From CAZAKZ01 sp964485695 (GTDB lineage Bacteria > Planctomycetota > JAFGQW01), in assembly GCA_964485695.1 (NCBI GenBank), contig CAZAKZ010000226.1:1-6988 (forward strand): a stretch of DNA of 6,988 nt, given 5' to 3'. The notes under the pieces were generated by a model. The model did not search any database. It worked only from the letters and a program-made list of their open reading frames with translations, and had not been told where the DNA came from. Both the position numbers and the translations under genes were made by a program. This document shows, in pieces, positions 1 to 6,189 of this stretch. Position 1 is the stretch's first letter. Each line of letters begins with the position of its first letter.

Positions 1-7
1 TTGGGAC

Positions 8-27
8 GGGCTGCATAGCCCCTGTTT
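8..27 (+). terminator. Possible weak terminator hairpin of an upstream gene
   Basis: GGGCT (8-12) and AGCCC (17-21) can pair across the 4-base loop GCAT. A poor T-containing tail, CTGTTT, follows. The stem is only 5 bp and the T tract is interrupted, so this may be chance. It would make sense only if a plus-strand gene ends just left of the window, which cannot be seen. Confidence 0.22.
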
Positions 28-29
28 GG

Positions 30-57
30 TTGCGGCTTGTCCGCGTTAGGGTACAAT
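30..57 (+). promoter_or_regulatory. Candidate sigma70 promoter for the TPR gene
   Basis: A -10-like TACAAT (52-57, 5 of 6 to consensus) lies 16 bases downstream of TTGCGG (30-35), which keeps the TTG of a -35 box. Transcription would start near 64, giving a leader of about 40 bases before the ATG at 103. The -35 match is weak, so the call rests mostly on the -10 and on its position. Confidence 0.38.
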
Positions 58-89
58 ACAAACCGTCCGATCCATCCAGGCCAGGTTCT

Positions 90-95
90 GGAGGG
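90..95 (+). promoter_or_regulatory. Ribosome binding site deciding the ATG at 103
   Basis: GGAGGG lies 7 bases before the ATG at 103 and is a near-ideal Shine-Dalgarno site. The frame is open further upstream to a TTG at 37. However, the RBS and the signal peptide that begins exactly at 103 favour the ATG. Confidence 0.75.
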
Positions 96-102
96 TTCCA
101 TC

Positions 103-1197
103 ATGAGGTCGATCGCTATCAGCAACTGGCTTGCCGGCCCGATCCTGGCGTCCGCCCTTCTCTCCTGTGCACTTTGCATTCCTGCCGCGGCCCAGGACAC
201 GATCCTCCGGAAAGTCGGCTCTGTCCTGCCCGGCCCGGGCGATCCGCCCATCCAGGTGGTCCGCGAGGCATGCACCGGAATCGAATACAGGATCGAGGGC
301 CGGGAGGCTCTCCTCACGATCCCGGTGGAGGCCGTGGCCGACATCCAGTACGACCGCGTGCCCGATGCGTACCGGGCCGGCCTGCAGAGCCTCCGGGAAA
401 AGCAGTTCGACCAGGCCATCGATGACTTCCGGGAAGCCATCAAGCGCGGCAAGGGATATCATTGGGTGGAGCAAAACGCCCTGTTCAGGATCGGCAGGTG
501 TCATGCATTTATGGGCATGCACCAGTGGTCTGTGAGGGTATACAGGACTCTCCTCCGCAGGGTCCCTCGGACGAGGTTCTTCTTCGACGCGTGGCTGGGC
601 ATCATCCAGGGTTCGTACCACGATCGCAACTCCGGGGACGAAAACATGGTCCTGGCAGCCATCGAGGGATTCGAGCTCGCCCTGAAAAAAAACCAGCTGG
701 AAGGAACCTGGAGTCTCCATGCGGCCTACTGGCGCCTTCGCCTGCGAGGGGACCGGGGAGAGGACATCACCCGGGAGGCCGGGGACCTCCTTGCCCGGAC
801 AAAAGGAACGTGCCCTCGCCTGGCGGACCGAATCCGGCTCCTGGTGGGAAACACGCTCTTCAACAAGGATCCGGACCGGGCCGAAACGAATTTCCGGGCG
901 GTGCTCCGGTCCGCGGGCAAGAACAGTCACGGTGCGAAGGCGGGGGCGTGCGTCGGTCTGGGCCTCTGTCTCCTCAGATCAACCGGGAAGGACGATGCCA
1001 CTTCTGTCAGAAAAGCCCTCCTCTTCTTTCTGCGCGCCGTGATTCTGGGCGATCGCTACCCGCACCGGGTTGAAATCGACGTCAAGAAACGGGCTCTCTT
1101 CCAGGCCGGTCGTTGCTTTGTTCGACTCTTGCAGGAGAACAGGAAGTATCGCCAATTCGCGAGGGACTTGATCAGAGAGTTCATACGTATTCGTTAG
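103..1197 (+). CDS. Exported TPR-repeat protein of unknown function
   Basis: The protein has 364 residues. Residues 1-30 form a typical signal peptide: R2, a hydrophobic stretch over 10-28, and an AAA|QD cleavage site after residue 30. A lipoprotein reading at C22 (LLSC) is possible but weaker, because the hydrophobic core continues past it. Residues 33-84 alternate like a small beta domain. Residues 87-116 fit one good TPR (AYRAGLQSL, then FDQAIDDFREAIKRG), residues 126-160 a second, and further helical pairs continue to the end (for example 240-270 and 279-315), consistent with a TPR/Sel1-type solenoid. Such proteins act as protein-protein scaffolds; the mature form would lie in the periplasm or outside the cell. 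No enzymatic motif is seen and I do not recognise a specific family. It converges on the glycosyltransferase gene with a 4-base overlap of stops. Codon use is somewhat less GC-biased than in the AAA+ gene. The start is supported by the RBS at 90-95. Confidence 0.85.
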   Translation: MRSIAISNWLAGPILASALLSCALCIPAAAQDTILRKVGSVLPGPGDPPIQVVREACTGIEYRIEGREALLTIPVEAVADIQYDRVPDAYRAGLQSLREKQFDQAIDDFREAIKRGKGYHWVEQNALFRIGRCHAFMGMHQWSVRVYRTLLRRVPRTRFFFDAWLGIIQGSYHDRNSGDENMVLAAIEGFELALKKNQLEGTWSLHAAYWRLRLRGDRGEDITREAGDLLARTKGTCPRLADRIRLLVGNTLFNKDPDRAETNFRAVLRSAGKNSHGAKAGACVGLGLCLLRSTGKDDATSVRKALLFFLRAVILGDRYPHRVEIDVKKRALFQAGRCFVRLLQENRKYRQFARDLIREFIRIR

Positions 1198-2693
1198 TCG
1201 CTGAGCCCGGGCCCCGCAATCCCCTCCCGCCGGACGCAGCCGGTGAGGACATTCAGCCAGCGCCTGAGTTGATTGAACACCAGGAACTCCTCGTGGACAC
1301 GGCTCTCGGCGCTCCGGGCCCACCCGTGGCGGAGATTGGCGTCGGACAGCATCTCCTCCAGGACGTCTGCGAGGCCCTCGGGATCTTCGGCGTCCGCTGC
1401 CAGCCGACCGTCGAGGCCGTCCCGGATCTGCTGGCGAAGGCCGCACGCCTGGGTTCCCATGACGGGAACGCGCTTGAACATGGCTTCCGTGGCCGTCAGG
1501 CCGAATCCCTCCTGGAGCGAATTCTGGACCACGACGGTGGAGCAGCGCTGGAGAGCGTTGACCATGAGGGCGTTTTCCTTGCGAGAGGCCATGGGCAGCG
1601 AGAGCAGCACCACGTCCTTCTGCAGTCGCGGCTCCAGGCCCAGGTACATGTCGCTGAGTTCCTTGATCACCTCCTGCCCCTCGGGATCGTCCTGGATCGA
1701 GGCGGGATCCGGGCCGGCCAGGATGAGGCGCACCAGCTCCAGGCGCCGCAGTCGGCGGGTCTTGGATGCACTGCCCTCGTCGATGCGCTCCTTGAGCTTC
1801 AGGAAACCCTGGAGCAGCGGGGCGAATCCCTTGAGACGATCCCAGCGCGAGATCTGGGTCACGATGGGGCGATACAGGAGTCCGATCTCCCCGGGGACCT
1901 TGGCGGAGACGAAGGTGCCGTCCGGTTGCAGCCGCTCGGCCGACCAGGAAAACGGCGGGGTGAGTACGGGCTGATGGTCCACGGCCAGGGCCGCGTTGCA
2001 GAGAACGCCCACCAGCTTGTGCGGGCTGAGATGCCGGTTCTTGTGGCCCAGTGGATCCACGGCCGGATGGATGACGCTCACACGGCCGGCCACGTAGTCG
2101 GGGATGTATTCCGGAGCCGAAAAGACCGTGTGGTCATAGCGGGTGATGTAGGGCTTGAGAAAGATCCAGGCGGCCCGGGTGGCCTCCAGGTGCTCGTCCA
2201 GCCCGATGTGACAGCGCCAGACCGTGCGGATTCCCAGATCCTGCTTGAGCATCGTGCCCAGCGGTAGGGGCTGGGGGTCGTGCACCACCAGGATGTCCCG
2301 GGGACCCACGTGCTTCCGCAGGCTGTCGGCGTTCTGGCGGTTCACCGTTTCCAGAAGGGCTCTGTCCTCCTCGGTCAGGACGGGCTTCCCGTGGCCGTGG
2401 ATCAGGTTGTGCAGGCACTTGGTGAGGGAGAAGAAGGCCGGCCTGTCGGAGGAGATCACCGCCCACTTACACGCCACGCCCAACTCCCGCAGGAGCGACA
2501 CCATCTTGGGCAGCATCTCCGCCACCCCCCCGCCCTGGGCCGTGGAGTTGACCATCCACACCGTGCGCCCCGCGAGCTGAGGTACCAGGGTTGCCGCTTC
2601 ATCCCGGAGCGAACGCACGTGCCCGGCGAGATAGGCCACCGCGGCGTAGTCTTCCAGGGTCACCCCTTCCTTGATGTCGATGATTTCGATCAT
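1194..2693 (-). CDS. GT4 glycosyltransferase, trehalose synthase (TreT)-like
   Basis: The protein has 499 residues and a GT-B fold. Motifs seen are GGGVAEM at 54-60 (N-terminal glycine loop), VVHDPQPLPL at 136-145, WRCHIGLDE at 159-167, and SRWDRLKGF at 282-290, whose R283 and K288 would bind the nucleotide diphosphate. The GT4 E-x7-E motif, QEGFGLTATEAM, lies at 394-405 with E395 and E403. The combination of GGVAEM, WRCHI and SRWDRLKG is characteristic of TreT, the retaining synthase that joins glucose from NDP-glucose to glucose to make trehalose. The protein is cytosolic, with no signal peptide. It is longer than archaeal TreT (about 410-420 residues) because of an extra segment at about 218-272 and a basic insertion near 305-318. 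Its true acceptor may therefore differ, and I name it only TreT-like. It has its own extended -10 promoter (2738-2746) and is divergent from the AAA+ gene. The RBS before the ATG is weak (AGGG-rich). Confidence 0.88.
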   Translation of the reverse strand: MIEIIDIKEGVTLEDYAAVAYLAGHVRSLRDEAATLVPQLAGRTVWMVNSTAQGGGVAEMLPKMVSLLRELGVACKWAVISSDRPAFFSLTKCLHNLIHGHGKPVLTEEDRALLETVNRQNADSLRKHVGPRDILVVHDPQPLPLGTMLKQDLGIRTVWRCHIGLDEHLEATRAAWIFLKPYITRYDHTVFSAPEYIPDYVAGRVSVIHPAVDPLGHKNRHLSPHKLVGVLCNAALAVDHQPVLTPPFSWSAERLQPDGTFVSAKVPGEIGLLYRPIVTQISRWDRLKGFAPLLQGFLKLKERIDEGSASKTRRLRRLELVRLILAGPDPASIQDDPEGQEVIKELSDMYLGLEPRLQKDVVLLSLPMASRKENALMVNALQRCSTVVVQNSLQEGFGLTATEAMFKRVPVMGTQACGLRQQIRDGLDGRLAADAEDPEGLADVLEEMLSDANLRHGWARSAESRVHEEFLVFNQLRRWLNVLTGCVRREGIAGPGLSD

Positions 2694-2737
2694 GCGCCCT
2701 GCCCTTTCATGAACGTGACTCGCAAGTTTCAGGCCGG

Positions 2738-2746
2738 ATTATATCA
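2738..2746 (-). promoter_or_regulatory. Extended -10 promoter of the glycosyltransferase gene
   Basis: Read on the minus strand, this is TGATATAAT: a perfect TATAAT preceded by the TGn extended -10 element. No good -35 is found at 16-18 bases, which is usual for extended -10 promoters. Transcription would start near 2731, about 38 bases before the ATG at 2693. Confidence 0.6.
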
Positions 2747-2749
2747 GCC

Positions 2750-2789
2750 TGGAAGCAGAATCGCCTTCCAAGTCCGGACATGCTGGAAG
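2750..2789. repeat. Inverted and direct TGGAAG repeats between divergent promoters
   Basis: TGGAAG (2750-2755), its inverse CTTCCA (2765-2770) and a third copy TGGAAG (2784-2789) sit between the two divergent -10 boxes. The first pair could be an operator with 9 bases between half-sites, or a small hairpin. The third copy lies where the -35 of the AAA+ promoter would be. The half-sites are short, so chance remains possible. Confidence 0.35.
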
Positions 2790-2812
2790 AATCCGACCGA
2801 TCGCCGTACAAT
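2784..2812 (+). promoter_or_regulatory. Candidate promoter of the AAA+/exonuclease operon
   Basis: TACAAT (2807-2812) is a 5-of-6 -10 box. The hexamer 17 bases upstream, TGGAAG (2784-2789), is a poor -35 and is also one of the repeat copies, so an activator may be needed. The predicted start is near 2819, with a leader of about 26 bases. The sequence GTACAAT also occurs at 51-57 in front of the TPR gene. Confidence 0.4.
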
Positions 2813-2830
2813 GACCCGGCATAAGCACAC

Positions 2831-2837
2831 AGGGGAG
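2831..2837 (+). promoter_or_regulatory. Ribosome binding site of the AAA+ gene
   Basis: AGGGGAG ends 7 bases before the ATG at 2845. This spacing is right, and it fixes the start that includes the N-terminal membrane segment. Confidence 0.7.
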
Positions 2838-2844
2838 AAGTTTC

Positions 2845-5800
2845 ATGTCCGAGGTCATTGCCCTTCTCGTCGGTGGGGTCCTGGGTTGGGCCCTGCACCT
2901 CTGGCTCCGGTGTAAAGAGGAGCCGGCACCGGCCGTTGCCGAGCGCCAGCGCCTGTATCACATCGCCGAGAAACTCAAGGAGTTCTTCAACAACACCGCC
3001 CACCCCACCGACCTCCTGGACCACGAGACGTTTCAGGAGGGCATCGAGACCCTGAACGCGGGGGACTACGACACCCGGAACCTCCTCGACTATGCCGCGG
3101 GGGACAACCCCGCCATCGCGTGCATCGCCTTGGAGGCCATGGCCCGGCGCACCGACGACGCCGACCTCCTCGAGCCGGTGGCGGAAAAAATCAGTTCACT
3201 TTTCCACTGGCAGCGTTTTTTCGCCCTGCGCGTCCTCGAGAAGCGCGTCCAGGCACCCGTCGTGGCCCGGCTCCTGGCCGGCCTGGACGACTCGTGGGAA
3301 AATCCCTTCTCGGAACAGTTCCTCAAGGATTTCATCCGCAAGCGCATCGACCAGGGAGAGATGCCCGTCTTCGAGACCCTGGGCAACCCGGACGAGGACG
3401 ACGAGAAGTGGATGGAGAAGTTCCTGAAGGAGGTGGACCGGGAGCTCGACACCCGCCTCAGCGAGGGCTTCCGGGCCTGGCAGCTGGGGCGCCTCGACGT
3501 GACCTTCCTCTCCACCATCGGGCGTATCCGGAGCAAGGGCGACGCGACCGTCACGGACGTCATCGAGGAGGACTTCGTCCTCGTGCGGGTGAAGGAGATC
3601 GAGAAGGCCCTCCGGAAGGAGCCACCCCGGTCGGTGCTGCTGGTGGGTGAGGCGGGTGTGGGCAAGACCACCGCCCTCGAAGTGCTGTCCCGCCGCCTCC
3701 TCGACGACGGCTGGACCCTGTTCGAAGCCGGCGGTGTCGAGCTCATGGCCGGACAGATGTACATCGGTCAGCTGGAAGAGCGCATCCAGAAGCTGATGCG
3801 AACACTCCAGGGCAAGGCAAAGGTCCTCTGGATCATTCCGTCCTTCCAGAACCTCCTCTTCGCGGGACGCCATCGTTACAGCCACACGAGCGTCCTCGAC
3901 GTCATCCTGCCCTACCTCCAGACCGGCGGGATCCGCATCGTCGCCGAGGTCAGGCCCGGCGCTCTCGAGCGCCTCGTCCAGGCCAAGCCCGGCCTGAAGA
4001 CCGCCCTCGAAACCCTCGTTCTCCCTCGCCTCTCAGACCGAAAAACCCTGCGCCTCGCCCGGCAATGGGTGGACCGCCATACACCGGAGGGCGGCCCGGC
4101 CCTGTTGGATCCGCACCTCCTGAACGAGGCCTTTCAGCTCTCGCAGCAGTTCCTCGGCGATCGGGCCAATCCGGGCTGCCTCCTCGGTTTCCTGGCCCTC
4201 ACCCGGGAGTTCAGGACAGCGGCTTCCGTGGGCGACGACGCCGCGGCCGCCCCCCTCACCCTCGACGATCTCCTCACCACCCTGACCCGTCTCACGGGAC
4301 TGCCCGCCTCCATCCTGGACGACCGCCAGGACCTGAACCTCGGCGCCCTCCGGGACTTCTTCCACACCCGGGTCATGGGCCAGCCCGAGGTGGTGACGTG
4401 CCTGGTGGAGCGGGTGGCCATGATCAAGGCCGGCCTCACGGATCCGACTCGACCCCAGGGCGTTTTCCTCTTCACCGGCCCCACCGGCACCGGCAAGACC
4501 GAGATCGCCAAGACCCTGGCCGAATTCCTCTTCGGCTCCCCCGACCGCATGATCCGCCTGGACATGAGCGAGTTCCAGACCCCCGACGCCCTGCCCAGGA
4601 TCCTGGGCGAAGAGGCGGACGCGGGAGCGGGAGACCGCACCGCCCTGGTGCACCAGATCCGCAAGCAGCCCTTTTCCGTGATCCTCCTCGACGAGTTCGA
4701 GAAGGCGCACGCCCGGGTCTGGGATATTTTCCTCCAGGTCTTCGACGACGGGCGGCTAACGGACCGCCAGGGGAACCACGCCGACTTCCGCCACGCCATG
4801 GTCATCCTCACCGTCAACGTGGGCGCCGAGGCCGCCTTCACCGAGGCCATCGGCTTCGGAGAAACGTATCCTGCGGCCCGGGCCGAGGAATACGAGACCG
4901 CCCTGACCCGCGTGTTCCGCCGGGAGTTCCTGAACCGCATCGACCGGGTCGTGGTGTTCCGGCCGCTGAGCAAGGCGGTGATGCGGGAGGTGCTCCACAA
5001 GGAGCTGGAAGACGTGCTCCAGCGCCGCGGCCTGCGGAACCGGCAGTGGGCGGTGGAGTGGGACGCCTCGGCCCTGGACTTCCTCCTGGCCCGGGGCTTC
5101 TCGTCGCGGTACGGGGCCCGGCCCCTCAGGCGGGCCGTGGAACGCTACCTGCTCTCCCCCCTGGCCATGACCATCGTGAACCACCAGGTGCCCGAGGGCG
5201 ACCAGTTCCTCTTCGTCCGCAGCGACGGCCACGCCATCCAGGTGGAATTCATCGATCCCGACGCCCCCGAGGCGGAAGGCAGTACGACCAGGAAGGCCGC
5301 TGCCACAATCGAGGGCGACTATCGCCTGCAGTCTGTCGTTCTGGATCCCGCGGGCACGGTCGCAGAGGTGGCGTTCCTCGGCGAGACCTATGATAACCTC
5401 CGGGATACGGCCGAGGACGAGGCCTGGAAAGCGGAGAAGCAAAAGGCCCTCGACGCCCTCTCGTCCCCGGACTTCTGGACCTCGGAGACACGGTTCTCCG
5501 TCCTCGGCCGAGCCGAGTACATGGACCGCATCGAAGCCGGCCTGAAGACCTCGGGCTCCCTGCTGAACCGGCTCAAGGGATCCGAGGGGGGAAATCGGAA
5601 GCGCCACTCCCCCGACCTCGTGCAACGACTCGCCCAGCACCTCTATCTGGTCCAGGCCGCCATGGAGGGATTCATCGACGGCCGGCCCCAGGACGCCTTT
5701 CTCCAGGTGGAATCCACCCGGGACTCCCAGGCCGACGCCCGGGACACCGATGCCTTTGCCGAGCGCATCGGCACCATGTACCGGCACTGGGCCCGGAATC

Positions 5801-6189
5801 GGGGCATGGCCCTCGAGACCCTGGAAAAGAAGGGTGACGGAAGCGACGCCCCCTACCTCCTTACCCTGGCGGTGTCGGGGTACGCGGCCTTCAACCTCCT
5901 CGAGACCGAGCACGGACTCCACGTCCTGGAGGTGCCCGGCGACGACCGCTCCACCCTTCGCCACAAGGTGCGGGTGGGGGTCGCGGCCCAGCCCGAAGCG
6001 CCGCCCTCCAGGACCGAAGGCGGCCACCTCGCCCAGGCCCACAAGGCCCTGGTAGCCACCGATCCCGGCCGGCTCACCATCGTGCGGCGCTACCGGGATG
6101 CGCCCTCCCCCCTGGTGCGGGATAGCCTCCGCGGCTGGCGCACGGGTCGATTCGACCAGGTCATGGCCGGTAACTTCGATCTGTTCTGA
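2845..6189 (+). CDS. Membrane-anchored ClpA/B-type double AAA+ ATPase fused to an RF2-like domain
   Basis: The protein has 1114 residues. Residues 4-20 are a transmembrane anchor followed by R22 and K24, placing the rest in the cytosol. Residues 33-230 are helical and HEAT-like, replacing the usual Clp N domain. D1 (about 245-455) has Walker A GEAGVGKT (268-275) and a pore-loop Tyr in AGQMYIG (302-308), but Walker B is VLWIIP (327-332) with both acids lost, and the ClpB ALERRF arginine fingers read ALETL (387-391). There is no ClpB middle domain. D2 (about 505-800) has GPTGTGKT (545-552), Walker B LLDEFEKAH (614-622), sensor 1 N658, arginine finger R698 in FLNRID, and sensor 2 GARPL (757-761), so it should hydrolyse ATP. 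It lacks the GYVG pore loop. Residues about 850-1114 resemble peptide chain release factor 2 with SPF and GGQ not preserved. It is probably a ribosome-linked unfoldase or remodeller (inference), and its stop codon abuts the start of the exonuclease gene. Confidence 0.92.
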   Translation: MSEVIALLVGGVLGWALHLWLRCKEEPAPAVAERQRLYHIAEKLKEFFNNTAHPTDLLDHETFQEGIETLNAGDYDTRNLLDYAAGDNPAIACIALEAMARRTDDADLLEPVAEKISSLFHWQRFFALRVLEKRVQAPVVARLLAGLDDSWENPFSEQFLKDFIRKRIDQGEMPVFETLGNPDEDDEKWMEKFLKEVDRELDTRLSEGFRAWQLGRLDVTFLSTIGRIRSKGDATVTDVIEEDFVLVRVKEIEKALRKEPPRSVLLVGEAGVGKTTALEVLSRRLLDDGWTLFEAGGVELMAGQMYIGQLEERIQKLMRTLQGKAKVLWIIPSFQNLLFAGRHRYSHTSVLDVILPYLQTGGIRIVAEVRPGALERLVQAKPGLKTALETLVLPRLSDRKTLRLARQWVDRHTPEGGPALLDPHLLNEAFQLSQQFLGDRANPGCLLGFLALTREFRTAASVGDDAAAAPLTLDDLLTTLTRLTGLPASILDDRQDLNLGALRDFFHTRVMGQPEVVTCLVERVAMIKAGLTDPTRPQGVFLFTGPTGTGKTEIAKTLAEFLFGSPDRMIRLDMSEFQTPDALPRILGEEADAGAGDRTALVHQIRKQPFSVILLDEFEKAHARVWDIFLQVFDDGRLTDRQGNHADFRHAMVILTVNVGAEAAFTEAIGFGETYPAARAEEYETALTRVFRREFLNRIDRVVVFRPLSKAVMREVLHKELEDVLQRRGLRNRQWAVEWDASALDFLLARGFSSRYGARPLRRAVERYLLSPLAMTIVNHQVPEGDQFLFVRSDGHAIQVEFIDPDAPEAEGSTTRKAAATIEGDYRLQSVVLDPAGTVAEVAFLGETYDNLRDTAEDEAWKAEKQKALDALSSPDFWTSETRFSVLGRAEYMDRIEAGLKTSGSLLNRLKGSEGGNRKRHSPDLVQRLAQHLYLVQAAMEGFIDGRPQDAFLQVESTRDSQADARDTDAFAERIGTMYRHWARNRGMALETLEKKGDGSDAPYLLTLAVSGYAAFNLLETEHGLHVLEVPGDDRSTLRHKVRVGVAAQPEAPPSRTEGGHLAQAHKALVATDPGRLTIVRRYRDAPSPLVRDSLRGWRTGRFDQVMAGNFDLF
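5392..6186 (+). other. RF2-like domain (residues 850-1114), catalytic features lost
   Basis: I compared this with E. coli RF2 from memory. The helical domain matches at SSPDFW...VLGR (873-889) against QPDVW...ALGK. The PCRF/beta domain matches at MYRHWARNRG (978-987) against MYLRWAESRG, at LTLAVSGYAAF (1006-1016) against VTIKISGDYAYG, at LLETEHGLHVL (1018-1028) against LRTETGVHRL, at RH (1039-1040) and at QPE (1049-1051). The C-terminal end, with RRY (1081-1083), VRD (1091-1093) and FDQVMAGNFDLF (1103-1114), matches RSY, IKD and TQAVLDGSLDQF. The SPF stop-codon reader falls at VPG (1030-1032). The GGQ region is represented at best by GGH (1059-1061), with a deletion of roughly 45 residues afterwards. 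This should bind near the ribosomal A site, if anything, rather than hydrolyse peptidyl-tRNA (inference). Confidence 0.8.

Noticed and set aside
37..102. A longer TPR protein starting at the TTG at 37
   Set aside because: It would overlap the candidate -10 box (52-57) and bury the signal peptide behind 22 residues. The ATG at 103 has a strong RBS.
1205..1212. Palindrome GCCCGGGC just past the convergent stops as a terminator
   Set aside because: It is only 8 bases, with no loop or T tract, and lies inside the glycosyltransferase coding region, so it is probably chance in GC-rich DNA.
1113..2267. A 384-codon plus-strand open frame opposite the glycosyltransferase
   Set aside because: It covers conserved GT4 motifs on the other strand, is rich in H/Q/E/G with no domain, and also overlaps the end of the TPR gene.
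2845..6189. Calling the large gene ClpB or ClpV
   Set aside because: It has no Clp N domain, no middle coiled coil and no GYVG pore loop, D1 is degenerate, a release factor-like tail is present, and no type VI secretion genes are nearby.
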